Origin: Zanthoxylum bungeanum
Lineage: Eukaryota > Streptophyta > Magnoliopsida > Sapindales > Rutaceae
Length of the DNA stretch: 64,000 bases
Reading direction: 5' to 3'
Assembly: GCA_019454045.1 (NCBI GenBank)
Contig: SKCR01049631.1
Location: 405,175-469,174 of the forward strand
Both the position numbers and the translations under genes were made by a program. Below the pieces are notes generated by a model. The model did not search any database and was not told where the DNA came from. It worked only from the letters and a program-made list of their open reading frames with translations. This document shows positions 21,548 to 32,578 of this stretch, piece by piece (position 1 is the stretch's first letter; each line of letters begins with the position of its first letter).

Positions 21548-22119
21548 TATTGGTTTCTAATATAGTCCCAAGATCATATTTGAAAAATGAAAAGAATGAA
21601 TACAAAATGAAGTGAGGCGGAAACACACTTACATTGAACGGATTTGAGATGTTTTGAGAAGAAAAATGAACTCCAAGTCCTCTTCTAGTATTCGGCCAAT
21701 GTGGTCTCCAAGTCCAAGCTCCAAGCTTTGTCTTAGTGATTCCAAGCTCCAAGGTTGGTTTCCCTATCACCTTGTATTGATTCTTTAGAGTGCTAGCCCT
21801 TAGAAAATTTGCTACAAATCTTCTTATTCTCTTCCTCCTTGTTCGGCCAAGATGAAAGAAAATGGAGAGTGTTTTTGCTTCCAAAAACCGTGAATGGGTG
21901 TGAGAGAGAGGGAATGAATTTTTGTTGACTTGTATTTCAATTTCAAAAATTAAAATAATGATATACCAAAGTTGGTATATGTCAACCATGCCATCAAGTT
22001 AGAGTGTGTAACAAGTCTTCAATTACTTCACCAAAACCCATCAACTAAAAGCAACTTAAAGTGACAAGTGATGTGACATGTGGGCCCCATTTGATTCGAA
22101 ATCTGAGTGGGCCCACAAA

Positions 22120-22380
22120 CACTCCCGGGCTCGGTTCGCTAATTCTGAATTAACAAACTTTCTTCGTGACGTAATTAAATCGAATTTAATTAAATAATTA
22201 TGCCTATCAAAATTACTATTCACGTCGCTAACGTATTAATTCCAAATTAACTCGTTTGCCCGAGTGAATTTAGAATTAATTCGTTAGCGACGTGAATAGT
22301 GATTTCGCTAGGCATAATCATTTAATTACGTCGCAACGGAAAATTCGTTAATTTGGAATTAGCGAACCCGAGCCCGAGAT
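22120..22380. repeat. large snap-back inverted repeat
   Basis: The best-matched core arms are 22221-22250 and 22265-22294, both reading CACGTCGCTAACG from the outside inward, with a loop of about 14 nt. Weaker pairing extends the arms to about 130 bp. The structure results from head-to-head LTR fragments at the 22263 junction. Confidence 0.75.
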
Positions 22381-23029
22381 TGTTTGCGAGCGCATTCGCA
22401 TTTCGAATTCGAGTGCGGCACGCAAGTCAAATCAAGCATCAAATCGCTAGTCACATCAAGCCTCAAATCATTAGTCAATTTGAGTGATGTGACAACTTGT
22501 CACTTGATTGATTGAATGATGTGAATAGTTGATGTTGGTGGTTGTGAGCATTTATGGTTTGACTTTTTTTGGAAAAAGGAAAATGTAAATGAAATTTTTT
22601 TGAAATTGAAAAGGTGTATTAGATACACAATTTTCCTTCTTACCAACCAATCGATCTTTTTTTTTTCATTTTTTGGAGCCAAAAACTTATTCTCTCACAC
22701 GGTCAAAGACCAAATTATGCCTTCTGTTTTCTAAAAAACCGAGAGCTAATGAGAAGCTTTGGATGATTTGTGGCAAATCATCAAGGTGCTAGCACACATA
22801 GGAGCCATACAAAGGTGATAGGGAACTCACTGCATGAGCAAGGAATGACCAAAAAAGCTTAGAGCTTCATGGATCAAGTCAAAACCGAAAATGGAGGACA
22901 ACCAGAATGTTTTTTGTCTTCACCACATCGACTCAATCGATCATTGAGAGTATTCCGCACCTCATTTGATTGTATTTGCACTTGTTTCATGCTTTATAAT
23001 GATCATTGGGACCTTAGAGAATTCCAACA
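22264..23029 (+). mobile_element. inverted 3' part of a related LTR inside the B LTR
   Basis: Plus-strand LTR sequence similar to the end of the E/F-type LTRs. It includes the CTAGCAC block, the pre-terminal CGCACCTC block, and a terminal CCAACA at 23029. Its donor-like site reads GAGAGTATTCCGC where other copies have GTRAGTATTCCGC. No primer site follows, so only the LTR end survives. Confidence 0.7.
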
Positions 23030-23542
23030 CAAAACCAAAGCCTATTGATTGTCGCAAGTACTAGCGATGTAAGTCTCATGTTAAGACCAAATACACATAC
23101 CCTGATGCGGATTCCTATAGACACATAGTCATACTACCAATGGGATTCCGCGGGGTCTATCTAGAGTGAAGCTGTTTCCATACCATCGGTAACACACACC
23201 CTCCTATCACACTTGTATAAGTATCCAATACTTAAATATATGAGAACTATGCTGTTACGCTTCCATAACACACACAAGTGCAATACTAGTCTATTCCGCA
23301 TTATCGATATCCAGTCTCGATAATACTACGACTATGGATATTTAATGATTAAACCTTTATGGATTGATATTGTCTCATATCTTATAATCTGGAACTAATC
23401 ATAGGGACTTTTATCATTTGTTTATATTAAGTAATCAAATTACAAAATAATAAAATGAAATTTCTTTGCTACATAATTAATTTGTACAAAAACCACAATG
23501 TCTTTTACAAGTAGTGACGCTATGGGTCATAATTGTCTAACA

Positions 23543-23720
23543 ATAGCATGTTTAGGTTTATGTTCTTTTCATGTTTTATGAGTTTTTATGCTTAGAATAT
23601 ATAGTAACAAGCCTAGGCTTGTAGAATAATCAAAACAAATGGGTCTTGGGCAAAGGGATAGCGGCATCATAATTTGATTTATTAAATTTTCTGCTGCGCA
23701 CTCGCGGCCGCTTCCCAACA
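23543..23720 (+). mobile_element. 5' LTR of element I, right part
   Basis: The sequence continues the LTR interrupted by B and ends CGCGGCCGCTTCCCAACA directly before a primer site. It is unlike the 2-kb LTR group. Confidence 0.6.
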
Positions 23721-25114
23721 GTGGTATCAGCGCACCGTTTTTGTTTTGATTAGTTATCTCTCATTTGAACTCGAAATTGGGTGTGTAAAAGCTCGTTGGA
23801 AAGCTAACACCCTGAACTTAATTTTAGGCAAAGGTTTTGCATGATTTGGTTAAGATTTGAATTATGAAATTACATTTAAAGTTCACGGATCTGTAAATAA
23901 ACGTGAATAGTAAATTTATTTGATTAAAATAAAATGCAACATCATAATTAAATATTAATCAAAGTTATTCAATGCCTAAAATAATTCCAACATATTAAAA
24001 ATCCTATGCTTGATGATTCTATGTATGATTAGAATTGGCATGATTATTTTAGGGTGCAAACATCTAGAGACTTTCTAAGGAAATAGAGAGTGTATTGTTT
24101 ATCCCTTAGCTAAGTAATTATTCCGTGATGAACTTAGAGATTTATTACCTTTAAGGCTAATAAATATAAATCACTTGTTTATAATAAAAGACATTATAAA
24201 AGATACAAGTGGGGTGGGACCAAGGGGTTAATAAAACTTTCCAAACTAAAGTTAATTTAACCAAAGGTATTACTAGAGTTAGATAATGCTTTTGTGTCTT
24301 CCTTCACTCACTACCTTATTATAGCCAAAAGGAAAAAGTTGTGAAGACATCTAGATAATCATTTACTCAAAGCTTACCTTAAAGCATATTTAAAGTGTTG
24401 GACTAATTTGGAGGATCTATTGTTTATTCTTGTCACCAAGGCAATAAGAGCCTAAGAGGTAAGGGTATTTAAGAGAGTTCGCTCCACCCTCCCTCTGGGG
24501 AATTTTCAATAGAGGAATCCATTTGATAGTTATTCACTTAAACTTGCTAAAATCCTCAATAATAATTTAAGTCTAAAATTTGCCTCCCATTGTAAAGTAT
24601 AGACCCAAAAGGCTTAAACCGTATTGGCATGACTAGGCTTTACAAGACTGACCAATACCAATTTGTCCCTAAATCATACTATTGACAGTGGTTTAACTTT
24701 TCTGAGTCATAAGACGCATCGACCCTTAGGCGTGGTCTTATAACTTAGTGGTAAAGATTGGGTGTCCATAATGACTAGCATAAGCTATGGCATGTTTCAT
24801 TGCCCAACCCAATGATCAAGGAATTGTGATATATATCATAAATTGGTTGGGAACCTACCTAATTATCGTATTTTATAACGACCGGCCCTAGTCAGAGTTA
24901 TGAAATGATGATAATGAGATCCTTGCCCACAAGAAATCCATCATATTGGGGTTGATGCGATTTGCTTAAATTTTTAAAAAAATTGAGTGGGAGCAACTTC
25001 ATAATATTAAAAGCCTATGTTATTATGAAACATTAATGAAAATATATTCCTAATTTTAACATTCTCTCTTAACAGGTGGGTTAAAATATTTAACAAACAT
25101 TCAAATGGCAAACA
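23721..25114 (+). mobile_element. element I: primer site, leader and first gag codons
   Basis: The primer site GTGGTATCAGCGC at 23721 is a Met-initiator-tRNA type. A leader of about 1.4 kb follows with no ORF of note and none of the TTGGCCAAAGTCAAG motifs. At 25105 an ATG in good context starts ATG GCA AAC A, a typical copia gag start, and is cut after three and a third codons by the LTR of H. The rest of I should lie beyond the right edge, after all nested elements. Confidence 0.6.
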
Positions 25115-25959
25115 TGTTGGACAATTATGACCAATAGCATCACTATTTGTACAGGTCATGGTGTTGTTGTACAAATTAACTATGTGACAAAGGAAATTGC
25201 TCTTTTATCATTTGTAATTAGATTACCAAGATGTATAAATGATAAAAGGTCCATATGATTAGTTCCAGATTGAAATGATATGAGACAGTATCAATCCACG
25301 AAGGTTTAATCATTAAATATCCCTAGTCGTAGTATTATCGAGATTGGACATCGATAATGCGGAATAGACTAGTATTACACTTGTGCGCGTTGTGGGAGCA
25401 TAACGACATAGTTCTCATATATTTGGGTATAGGATACTCATGCAAGTGTAATAGGAGGTTGTGTTTACCGATGGTACGGAAACAGCTTCTCTCTGGATAT
25501 ACCACTCGGAATTCCATTGGTAGTATGACTATGTGTCTATGGAAGTCCGAATCAGGGTAGGTGTATTTGGTCTTAACCTAAGACTTGCACCACTAATACT
25601 TGCGACAATCAATATACTTTGGTTTTGGTCATCCAGGGCTCTAACAAGTTTTGTGTACGCCTCTTCTGGGTATATTGAGAATCGTAGTGTATTGGGTGTG
25701 ATGTCGAGATGGAAGTATCACTCCAGTCATAGTGGAGATGATGATCACGTATGATACGGAACTTGTGCTCTTTTATGCTGCAGCTATCGGGATATTATGA
25801 CTAGGTAATGTTTATCCGATTATAGAGACTAGTTACCAGAGATCCGATATGTGCTTCGTACGAGGAGACACAATTCCAGCCCCAGACCTAGCACGTGACA
25901 TCCGATACTGGATCGTAATACGCAATACTTCGTATACTACGCCTGATAAAGATTACATA
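25115..25959 (+). mobile_element. element H: start of 5' LTR, interrupted by E
   Basis: It begins TGTTGGACAATTATGACC and matches the first 845 bp of the E, C and D LTRs. It stops at GATTACATA, where uninterrupted copies continue TTCCTGTAAGG, because E is inserted there. The preceding 5-mer is AAACA. The remainder of H is outside the window. Confidence 0.8.
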
Positions 25960-27946
25960 TGTTGGATAGTTATGACCCATAGTGTCACTATTTGTATAGA
26001 TTATGGTGTTGTTGTACAAATTAACTATATGACAAAGGAAATTGCTCTTTTATCATTTGTGATTAGATCACCAAGATGTATAAAGGATGAAAGGTCTATA
26101 TGATTAGTTCCTGGATTGAGATGATATGAGACAGTATCAATCCATAAAGGTTTAATCATTAAATATCCCTAGTCAGAGTATTATCGAGATTGGACATCGA
26201 TAATGCGTAAAAGACTAGTATTACACTTGTGCGCGTTGTGAGGGCATAACGGCATAGTTCTCATATATTTGGGTATAGGATACTTATGCAAGTGTAGTAG
26301 GAGGTTGTGTTTTACCGATGGTACGGAAAACAGCTTCGCTCTGGATAGACCCCTTGGAATTCCATTGGTAGTATGACTATGTGTCTATGGAAGTCCGAAA
26401 TCAGGGTAGGTGTATTTGGTCTTAACTTGAGACTTGCACCGCTAATACTTGCGACAATCAATATACTTTGGTTTTGGTCATCCAGGGCTTTAACCGGTTC
26501 TGTGTACACCTCTTCTGGGTATATTGAGAATCGTAGTGTATTCGGTGTGATGTCGAGATGGAAGTATCACTCCAGTCATAGTGGAGATGATGATCACGCA
26601 GGATACAGAACTGGTTCTCCTATGTACTGCAGTCATCGGGATAATATGACTAGGTCATGATTATCCGATTATAGAGACTAGTTACCAGAGATTCGATATG
26701 TGCTTCGTACGAGACAAACACAATTCCATCCTCAGGCCTTGCACGTGACATCCGATGCTGGATCAAAATACGCAATACTATGTATACTACGCCTGATATA
26801 GATCACATATTCCTGTAAGGATATTTCTGGAGAATTGGGTAGGCATGGCGCTTTGCTAGAAGCCAACCTTGTCTTGTAAATCGGTATAAACGTAGTACTA
26901 GGTACGTACGTGTTCGGATAGTCCGACGACCGAATTTACTGCAAACATATCCGGGGATCTCATGGGTCGCTTCCCGAAGATTCGCCGATGATGTATGACT
27001 CGCACTTTATTAATCTGGGATTAATTAGATGAGAGAGAAAATTAATATGGGATTAATTACAGAGATATTTTATCTGGGATAAAATATTAATTAAAGAGAG
27101 AAAAATGATTAATTTGGAATTAATCGATAAAATAATATTTTTGATATATTAAACGAAATTGAATTTCGACGCGGAATTGAAATTTGATTTTAATTTAGGC
27201 GAACGAGTTAATTTAGAATTAATTCGTTAGCAACGTGAATAGTGATTTTGCTAGGCATAATTATTTAATTACGTCGCAACGGAAAATTCGTTAATTTGGA
27301 ATTAGCGAACCCGAGCCCGGGAGTGTTTACGAGCGCACTCGCATATCGAATTCAAGTGCGGCCCGCAAGTCACATCAAACGTCAAATCACTTGTCACTTG
27401 ATTGAGTGAATAGTGATGGTTGTTGTTGGAAGAGTGTTTGACACTCAAGTAAGACTTTTTAAAGACATTTACCATATTTGATTATTTGGTATTTGACTTT
27501 TCTATTTTTGTGTATTAGATACACTTATTCTTACAACAACCTAATACACACACTTCTCTCAATTTCTTCCTCTCTCTCACGGCCTCAAGGCCATTTTCTT
27601 CCTCAAACTTTCTGGTTTCACCGAAAATGAAGAGGAGAAGCTAGATGATTTTTGTGGCAAAAATTACAGAGTGCTAGCACGCTTTAGAGTCTTGCCAAGG
27701 TGATAGGGAAACCCACCCTTGGGCTTGGAATACACATCACAAAGCTTGGAGCTTGAGATCTTCCATGGCCGAATTTGGAAGTTAAAAAACAGTGCACTGC
27801 CGAGAGCACCATGGAAGGGAGCTTGAAGTTTTGTTCTTCGACGCATCGCCTCAACCGATCGATGTAAGTATTCCGCAACTTCTTCGTGTATTCACATGTA
27901 TGTTTTATTGCTTTATTCGATCCTCGGGACCGTATAAACCCCAACA
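25960..27946 (+). mobile_element. 5' LTR of element E
   Basis: 1987 bp, from TGTTGGATAGTTATGACCC to ...CCCCAACA. It contains the series of ATTAAT...GGGATTAAT palindromes at about 27010-27130, a CT-rich likely start region at about 27550-27590, and a donor-like GTAAGTATTCCGC at 27864. Confidence 0.88.
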
Positions 27947-28146
27947 ATGGTATCAGAGCGAGTTAAAGCATGAAACTTGAATTTAGGGTTAAAATTGGGT
28001 AAAATGAATTTGAGCATGATTTGATGAAATTATTTGATTTAGTGTGCTTAAATGATGTTTAATTGAAGTTGGATTGGATCAATTTCATGAAATATTGATT
28101 GGATCAAATTTTGCGCAAATCTTTGGCTTGGCCGAGAGGTACTACT
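27947..28146 (+). other. primer site and leader start of E
   Basis: TGGTATCAGAGC at 27948-27959 is the textbook copia primer site for initiator Met tRNA, the best match in the window. The leader is cut at 28146 by F and resumes at 54594 after the duplicated CTACT. Confidence 0.8.
28142..28146. repeat. target site duplication of F (left copy)
   Basis: CTACT lies directly before the LTR end of F, and the identical CTACT is found at 54589-54593 directly after F. Joining the flanks restores an E leader like that of D. Confidence 0.9.
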
Positions 28147-30147
28147 TGTTGGTTTCTATTAAGGTCCCAAGATCATAATAAGCATGAATCAAGTGCAAAT
28201 ACAAATCAAAGAAGTTGCGGAATACTCACATCGATCGGTTGAGCGACGCGGAGGCAACAAAAATTTCAGATTCTGCCTTCTGTTCCATCTGGTTTGGCCT
28301 TCATTTTGGTCATTCGTCAAGCTCCAAGCTTCGTCGAATGATTCCCGGCTCATTGGTGGACTTCCCTATCACCTTCGCAGGTCTCGTAAGTGTGCTAGCA
28401 CTTATGATTTTGCCACAAAATCCCACTCTAAGCTTCCCATTTTCCTTCATTTCCACGGCAGTTCACTGCCAAGAACAGAAACAAAACAGCCCTCAAATGG
28501 GCGAGAGAGAGAGAGAAGAAATCAAAGAGAGAGAGAGGTAATTGTTGCCCAAAAAATGGTAAAAGATTTTCCATAAATCATATACACAATTTTTCCCTCC
28601 AAAAGTTAAAGCCAATAAAGGCTCCAACCACTCCCATCACTCAATCACATCAATCACAAGTTGTCAAGTCACATCACTCAAAGTGACATGTGATTTGACG
28701 CTTGATGTGACTAACGATTTGACGCTTGATTTGACTTGCGTGCCGCACTCGAATTCGAAATGCGAATGCGCTCGCAAACAATCTCGGGCTCGGGTTCGCT
28801 AATTCCAAATTAACGAATTTTCTGTTGCGTCGTAATTAAATGATTACGCCTAGCGAAATCACTATTCACGTCGCTAATGAATTAATTCTAAATTAATTCG
28901 TTCGCCCGAATTAATATCTAATTTTAATTCCACGTCGAAATCCAATTTCGTTTAATATATCGTACATATTAATTTATCGATTAATTCCAAATTAATCATT
29001 ATATCTCTTTTAATTATATTTTATCCCAGATGAAATATCTCCGCAATTAATCCCAGATTAATTTTCTCTCTCTTCGAATTAATCCCAGATTAATTTAGAG
29101 TGCCAGTTATACGTCATCGGTGAATCTTTGGGAAGTGACCCATGAGATCCCCGGATATGTTGGCAGTAAATGCGGTCGTCGGACTATCCGAACACGTAAG
29201 TACCTCGTACTATGTTTATACCGATTTACAAGACAAGATTGGCCTCTAGCAAAGTGCCATGCCTACCCAATTCTCCGAAAATATCCTTACATGAATAAAG
29301 GATCTATATCAGGCGTAGTATACGTAGTATTGCGTATTTCTGTCCAGTATAGGATGATCACGTGCTAGGCCTAGGGCTGGAATTGTGTCTACCCCGTACG
29401 AAGCATATTTCGGATGTCTGGTAACTAGTCTCTATAATCGGATACAAATGACCTAGTCATAATATCCCGATAGCTGCAGCATTTAAGAGAACCAGTCCCG
29501 TATCCTACGTGACCATCATCTCCATATGACTGGAGTGACACTTCCGTCTTTACATCACACCCAACACACTACGATTCTCAATATACCAAGCATTGGCATA
29601 CACAGAACCTGTTAAAGCCCCGGATGACCAAAACCAAAGTATATTGATTGTCGCAAGTATTAGCAGTGCAAGTCTCAGTTTAAGACCAAATACACCTACC
29701 CTGATTTCGGACTTCCATAGACACATAGTCATACTACCATGGAATTCCGAGGGGGTCTATCCAGAGCGAAGCTATTTCCCGTACCATCGGTAAAATATAA
29801 CCTCCTATTACACTTGCATGAGTATCATATACCCAAATATATGAGAACTATGCCGTTGTGCCCTCACAACGCGCACAAGTGTAATACTAGTCTTTTACGT
29901 AATTATCGATGTCCAATCTCGATAATACTCTGACTAGGGATATTTAATGATTTATCCTTCGTGGAATGATACTGTCTCATACCATTCTCCGTCCAGGAAC
30001 AAATCATAGAGACCTCCTATCATTTATATATCTAGGTGATCTAATCACAAATGATAAGAGAGCAATCTCCTTTGTCACATAGTTAATTTGTACAACAACA
30101 CCGTTATCTGTACAAATAGTGACGCTATGGGTCATAATTGTCCAACA
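28147..30147 (-). mobile_element. 3' LTR of element F
   Basis: 2001 bp. On the plus strand it begins TGTTGGTTTCTATTAAGG and ends GGGTCATAATTGTCCAACA, followed by the reversed polypurine tract ATCTCCCACTTGG. A (GA)n run lies at about 28502-28535 near the likely transcript start. ORFs inside are not conserved. Confidence 0.88.
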
Positions 30148-30501
30148 ATCTCCCACTTGGCCTATAGCCAGTCACTCGAGTGCTTGACACCCGAACTATG
30201 TACGGTTGGCTCAAATTACTGAGAAATGGCTTTCGTCAGCGGATTTGCATGATTATCATCTGATGCGATTTATTCGATCATCACATCGCCACGATGTATG
30301 ATCCAAACGAATCAGATGAATATCGAAGTATGTATCTGGATTGTTGATGAGACCATTAATTCTTTAGCCTGTGCTCAAGCCTAGCTTAGCTGCTAACAGA
30401 ATTATATCTAATCTAATTAGATTTTGTATCGACCCAGAAGTCTTCTATTGCCGCCTCAGCTGCAGCAATTAACCCGCATTTATTGTTTATTCGGTAACAG
30501 T
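30148..30501 (-). pseudogene. pol: element F: RNase H end, interrupted by C
   Basis: Minus strand. The sequence is equivalent to the last roughly 110 codons of pol in A (SHQRSKHVLRRFHLIREI and ADPLTK regions) but full of stops and small deletions. It is cut at the ACAGT target site of C and resumes at 51052. Confidence 0.75.
30497..30501. repeat. target site duplication of C (left copy)
   Basis: ACAGT before C matches ACAGT at 51047-51051 after C. Joining the flanks restores CGGTAACAGTATCGTGC of RNase H. Confidence 0.9.
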
Positions 30502-32578
30502 TGTTGAGTTTAAATCAAGTCCCAAGGATCACAAACATGCATAAAAACGAGTTGAACACACAAAGGAGTAAGGCGGAATACATACTCACATTGATGGGTT
30601 TGATGCTAGGAAGAACAAGCCACTTCTTGCTCCTCCAAAACGCGGCAGTGGCGTCCTTGTACTGCAATGGAGTGCTCGGTTTTGCTCGTTTTTGTCCCTC
30701 CAAGAATCGGCCATTGATGAACACCATGGAAGCTCCAAGCTTCAAGCTTTTCCATGCTCATAAATTCGTTTCCCTATCACCTATGTATAACCCAAGGTGT
30801 GCTAGCAAAACTTCATCTTCTTTGATTCTCCATTTGATTCGGTCATACCAGAAATTTTTAGGAGAAAAACGGTTCAAAACCGTGAGAAAAGAAGAAAGAA
30901 AAGAGGGGGAAGAAGAATGCGTAAAAGAGAAGAGTGGAGAGAGAGAGAAAAAGAAATGTAATTAGGTTTTTATATTTTCTAAAATTAATAAAAACCATTT
31001 ACATTTCTTTTAACTTTCCATTTACCAAAAGTCAAAAAAGTAAAAGCAAAAGTTGCTTTTTTCAACTTCTACACCAATCACTCAAATCAAGTGACAATAT
31101 GTCACATCACTCAAAGTGACATTTGATTTGACGCTTGATGTGACTGCGATTTGACGCACGATTTGACTTGCGTGCCGCACTCGAATTCGAAATGCGAATG
31201 CACTCGCAAATAATCCCGGGCTCGGGTTTGCTAATTCCAAATTAACGAATTTTCCGTCGCGTCGTAATTAAATGATTACGCCTAGCGAAATCACTATTCA
31301 CATCGCTAACGAATTAATTCTAAATTAATTCGTTCGCCCGAATTAAAATCCAATTTTAATTCCGCGTCGAAATCCAGTTTCGATTAATATATCGAATATA
31401 TTAATTTTACCGATTAATTCCAAATTAATCGTTCTCTCTCTTTAACGATATTTTATCCGAGATAAAATATCTCCGTAATTAATCCCAGATTAATTTTCTC
31501 TCTCATCAAATTAATCCCAGATTAATTAAAGTGCGAGTCATACGTCATCGGTGAATCTTCAGGAAACGACCCATGAGATCTCCGGATATGTTGGCAGCAA
31601 ATACGGTCGTCGGACTGTCCGAACACGTAAGTACATTGTATTACGTTTATACCGATTTACAAGACAAGGTTGGCTTCTAGCAAAGTGCCATGCCTACCCA
31701 ATTCTCCAGAAATATTCTTACAGGAATATATAGATCTGTATCAAGCGTAGTATACCGTAGTATTGTGTATATTGGCCCAGTATCGGATAGTCACGTGCTA
31801 GGGCTGGGGCTGGATAAGTGTCTGCCCTGTCCGAAGCACATGTCGGATGTCTGGTAACTAATCTCTAAAATCGGATATACATGACCTTGTCATAATATCC
31901 CGATGGCCGGCCAGCACTTAAGAGACTAATACCGTATCCTGCGTGACATCATCTCCACTATGACTGAAGTGATACTTCCGTCTCGACATCACACCCAATA
32001 CACTACGACTCTCTGATAAACCCAGAAGCGGTGTACGCAGAACCGGTTAAAGCCATGTACCACCAAGACCAAAGTCTACCGATTATCGCAAGTATTAGCG
32101 ATGCAAGTCTCAGGTTAAGACTATACACACCTACCTTGATTTCGGCCTCCCATAGACACAAAGTCATAATACCAATGGGATTCCGAGGGGTCTATCCAGA
32201 GCGAAGCTGTTTCCCGTACCATCGGTGAAACACAACCTCCTATCGCCCTGCATAAGTATCCAATACTTAAATAAATGAGAACTATGCCGTTGTGCCCTCA
32301 CAACGCGCACAAGTGCAATACTAGCCTATTCCGCATTATCGATGTCCTGTCTCGATAATACTCCGGCTAGGGATATTTAATGATTAATCCTTCGTGGACT
32401 GATACTGTCTCATATCATCTCAATCCAGGAACTAATCATATGGACCTCTCTTCATTTATATATTTATGGTGATTTAATCACAAATGATGAGAGTGCAATT
32501 TCCTTGTCACATAGTTAATTTGTACAACAACACCGTGATCTGCACAAATAGTGACGCTATGGGTCATATTATCCAACA
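30502..32578 (-). mobile_element. 3' LTR of element C
   Basis: 2077 bp and uninterrupted. It supplies the empty-site sequence (TTCTTACAGGAATATATAG near 31713) that proves the D insertion in the other LTR. On the plus strand it begins TGTTGAGTTTAAATC and ends ATTATCCAACA. Confidence 0.9.

Larger units (their letters stand above)
13854..23542 (-). mobile_element. element B: degenerate Ty1/copia element inserted in the LTR of I
   Basis: A minus-strand relative of A. Reading leftward: 5' LTR (23542-21548), primer site, leader, gag-pol remnant (19336-15438) and truncated 3' LTR (15437-13854). The flanking 5-mers TTAGC (13849-13853) and ATAGC (23543-23547) differ at one base and are probably the target duplication. 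The two LTR ends are very similar where both exist. The polypurine tract and start of the 3' LTR are deleted, the 5' LTR carries an inverted insert, and the sense terminal CA of the 5' LTR is TA. All argue that it is dead. Confidence 0.85.
21548..23542 (-). mobile_element. 5' LTR of element B with inverted LTR insert
   Basis: 21548-22263 matches the left LTR of B, and 23030-23542 matches the sense start of the same LTR. Between them, 22264-23029 is LTR sequence in the opposite orientation, from a related subfamily, ending at an exact LTR terminus (...TTCCAACA). The B sequence expected between the two breakpoints (like 14590-15250) is missing. The join creates a large inverted repeat. Confidence 0.75.
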
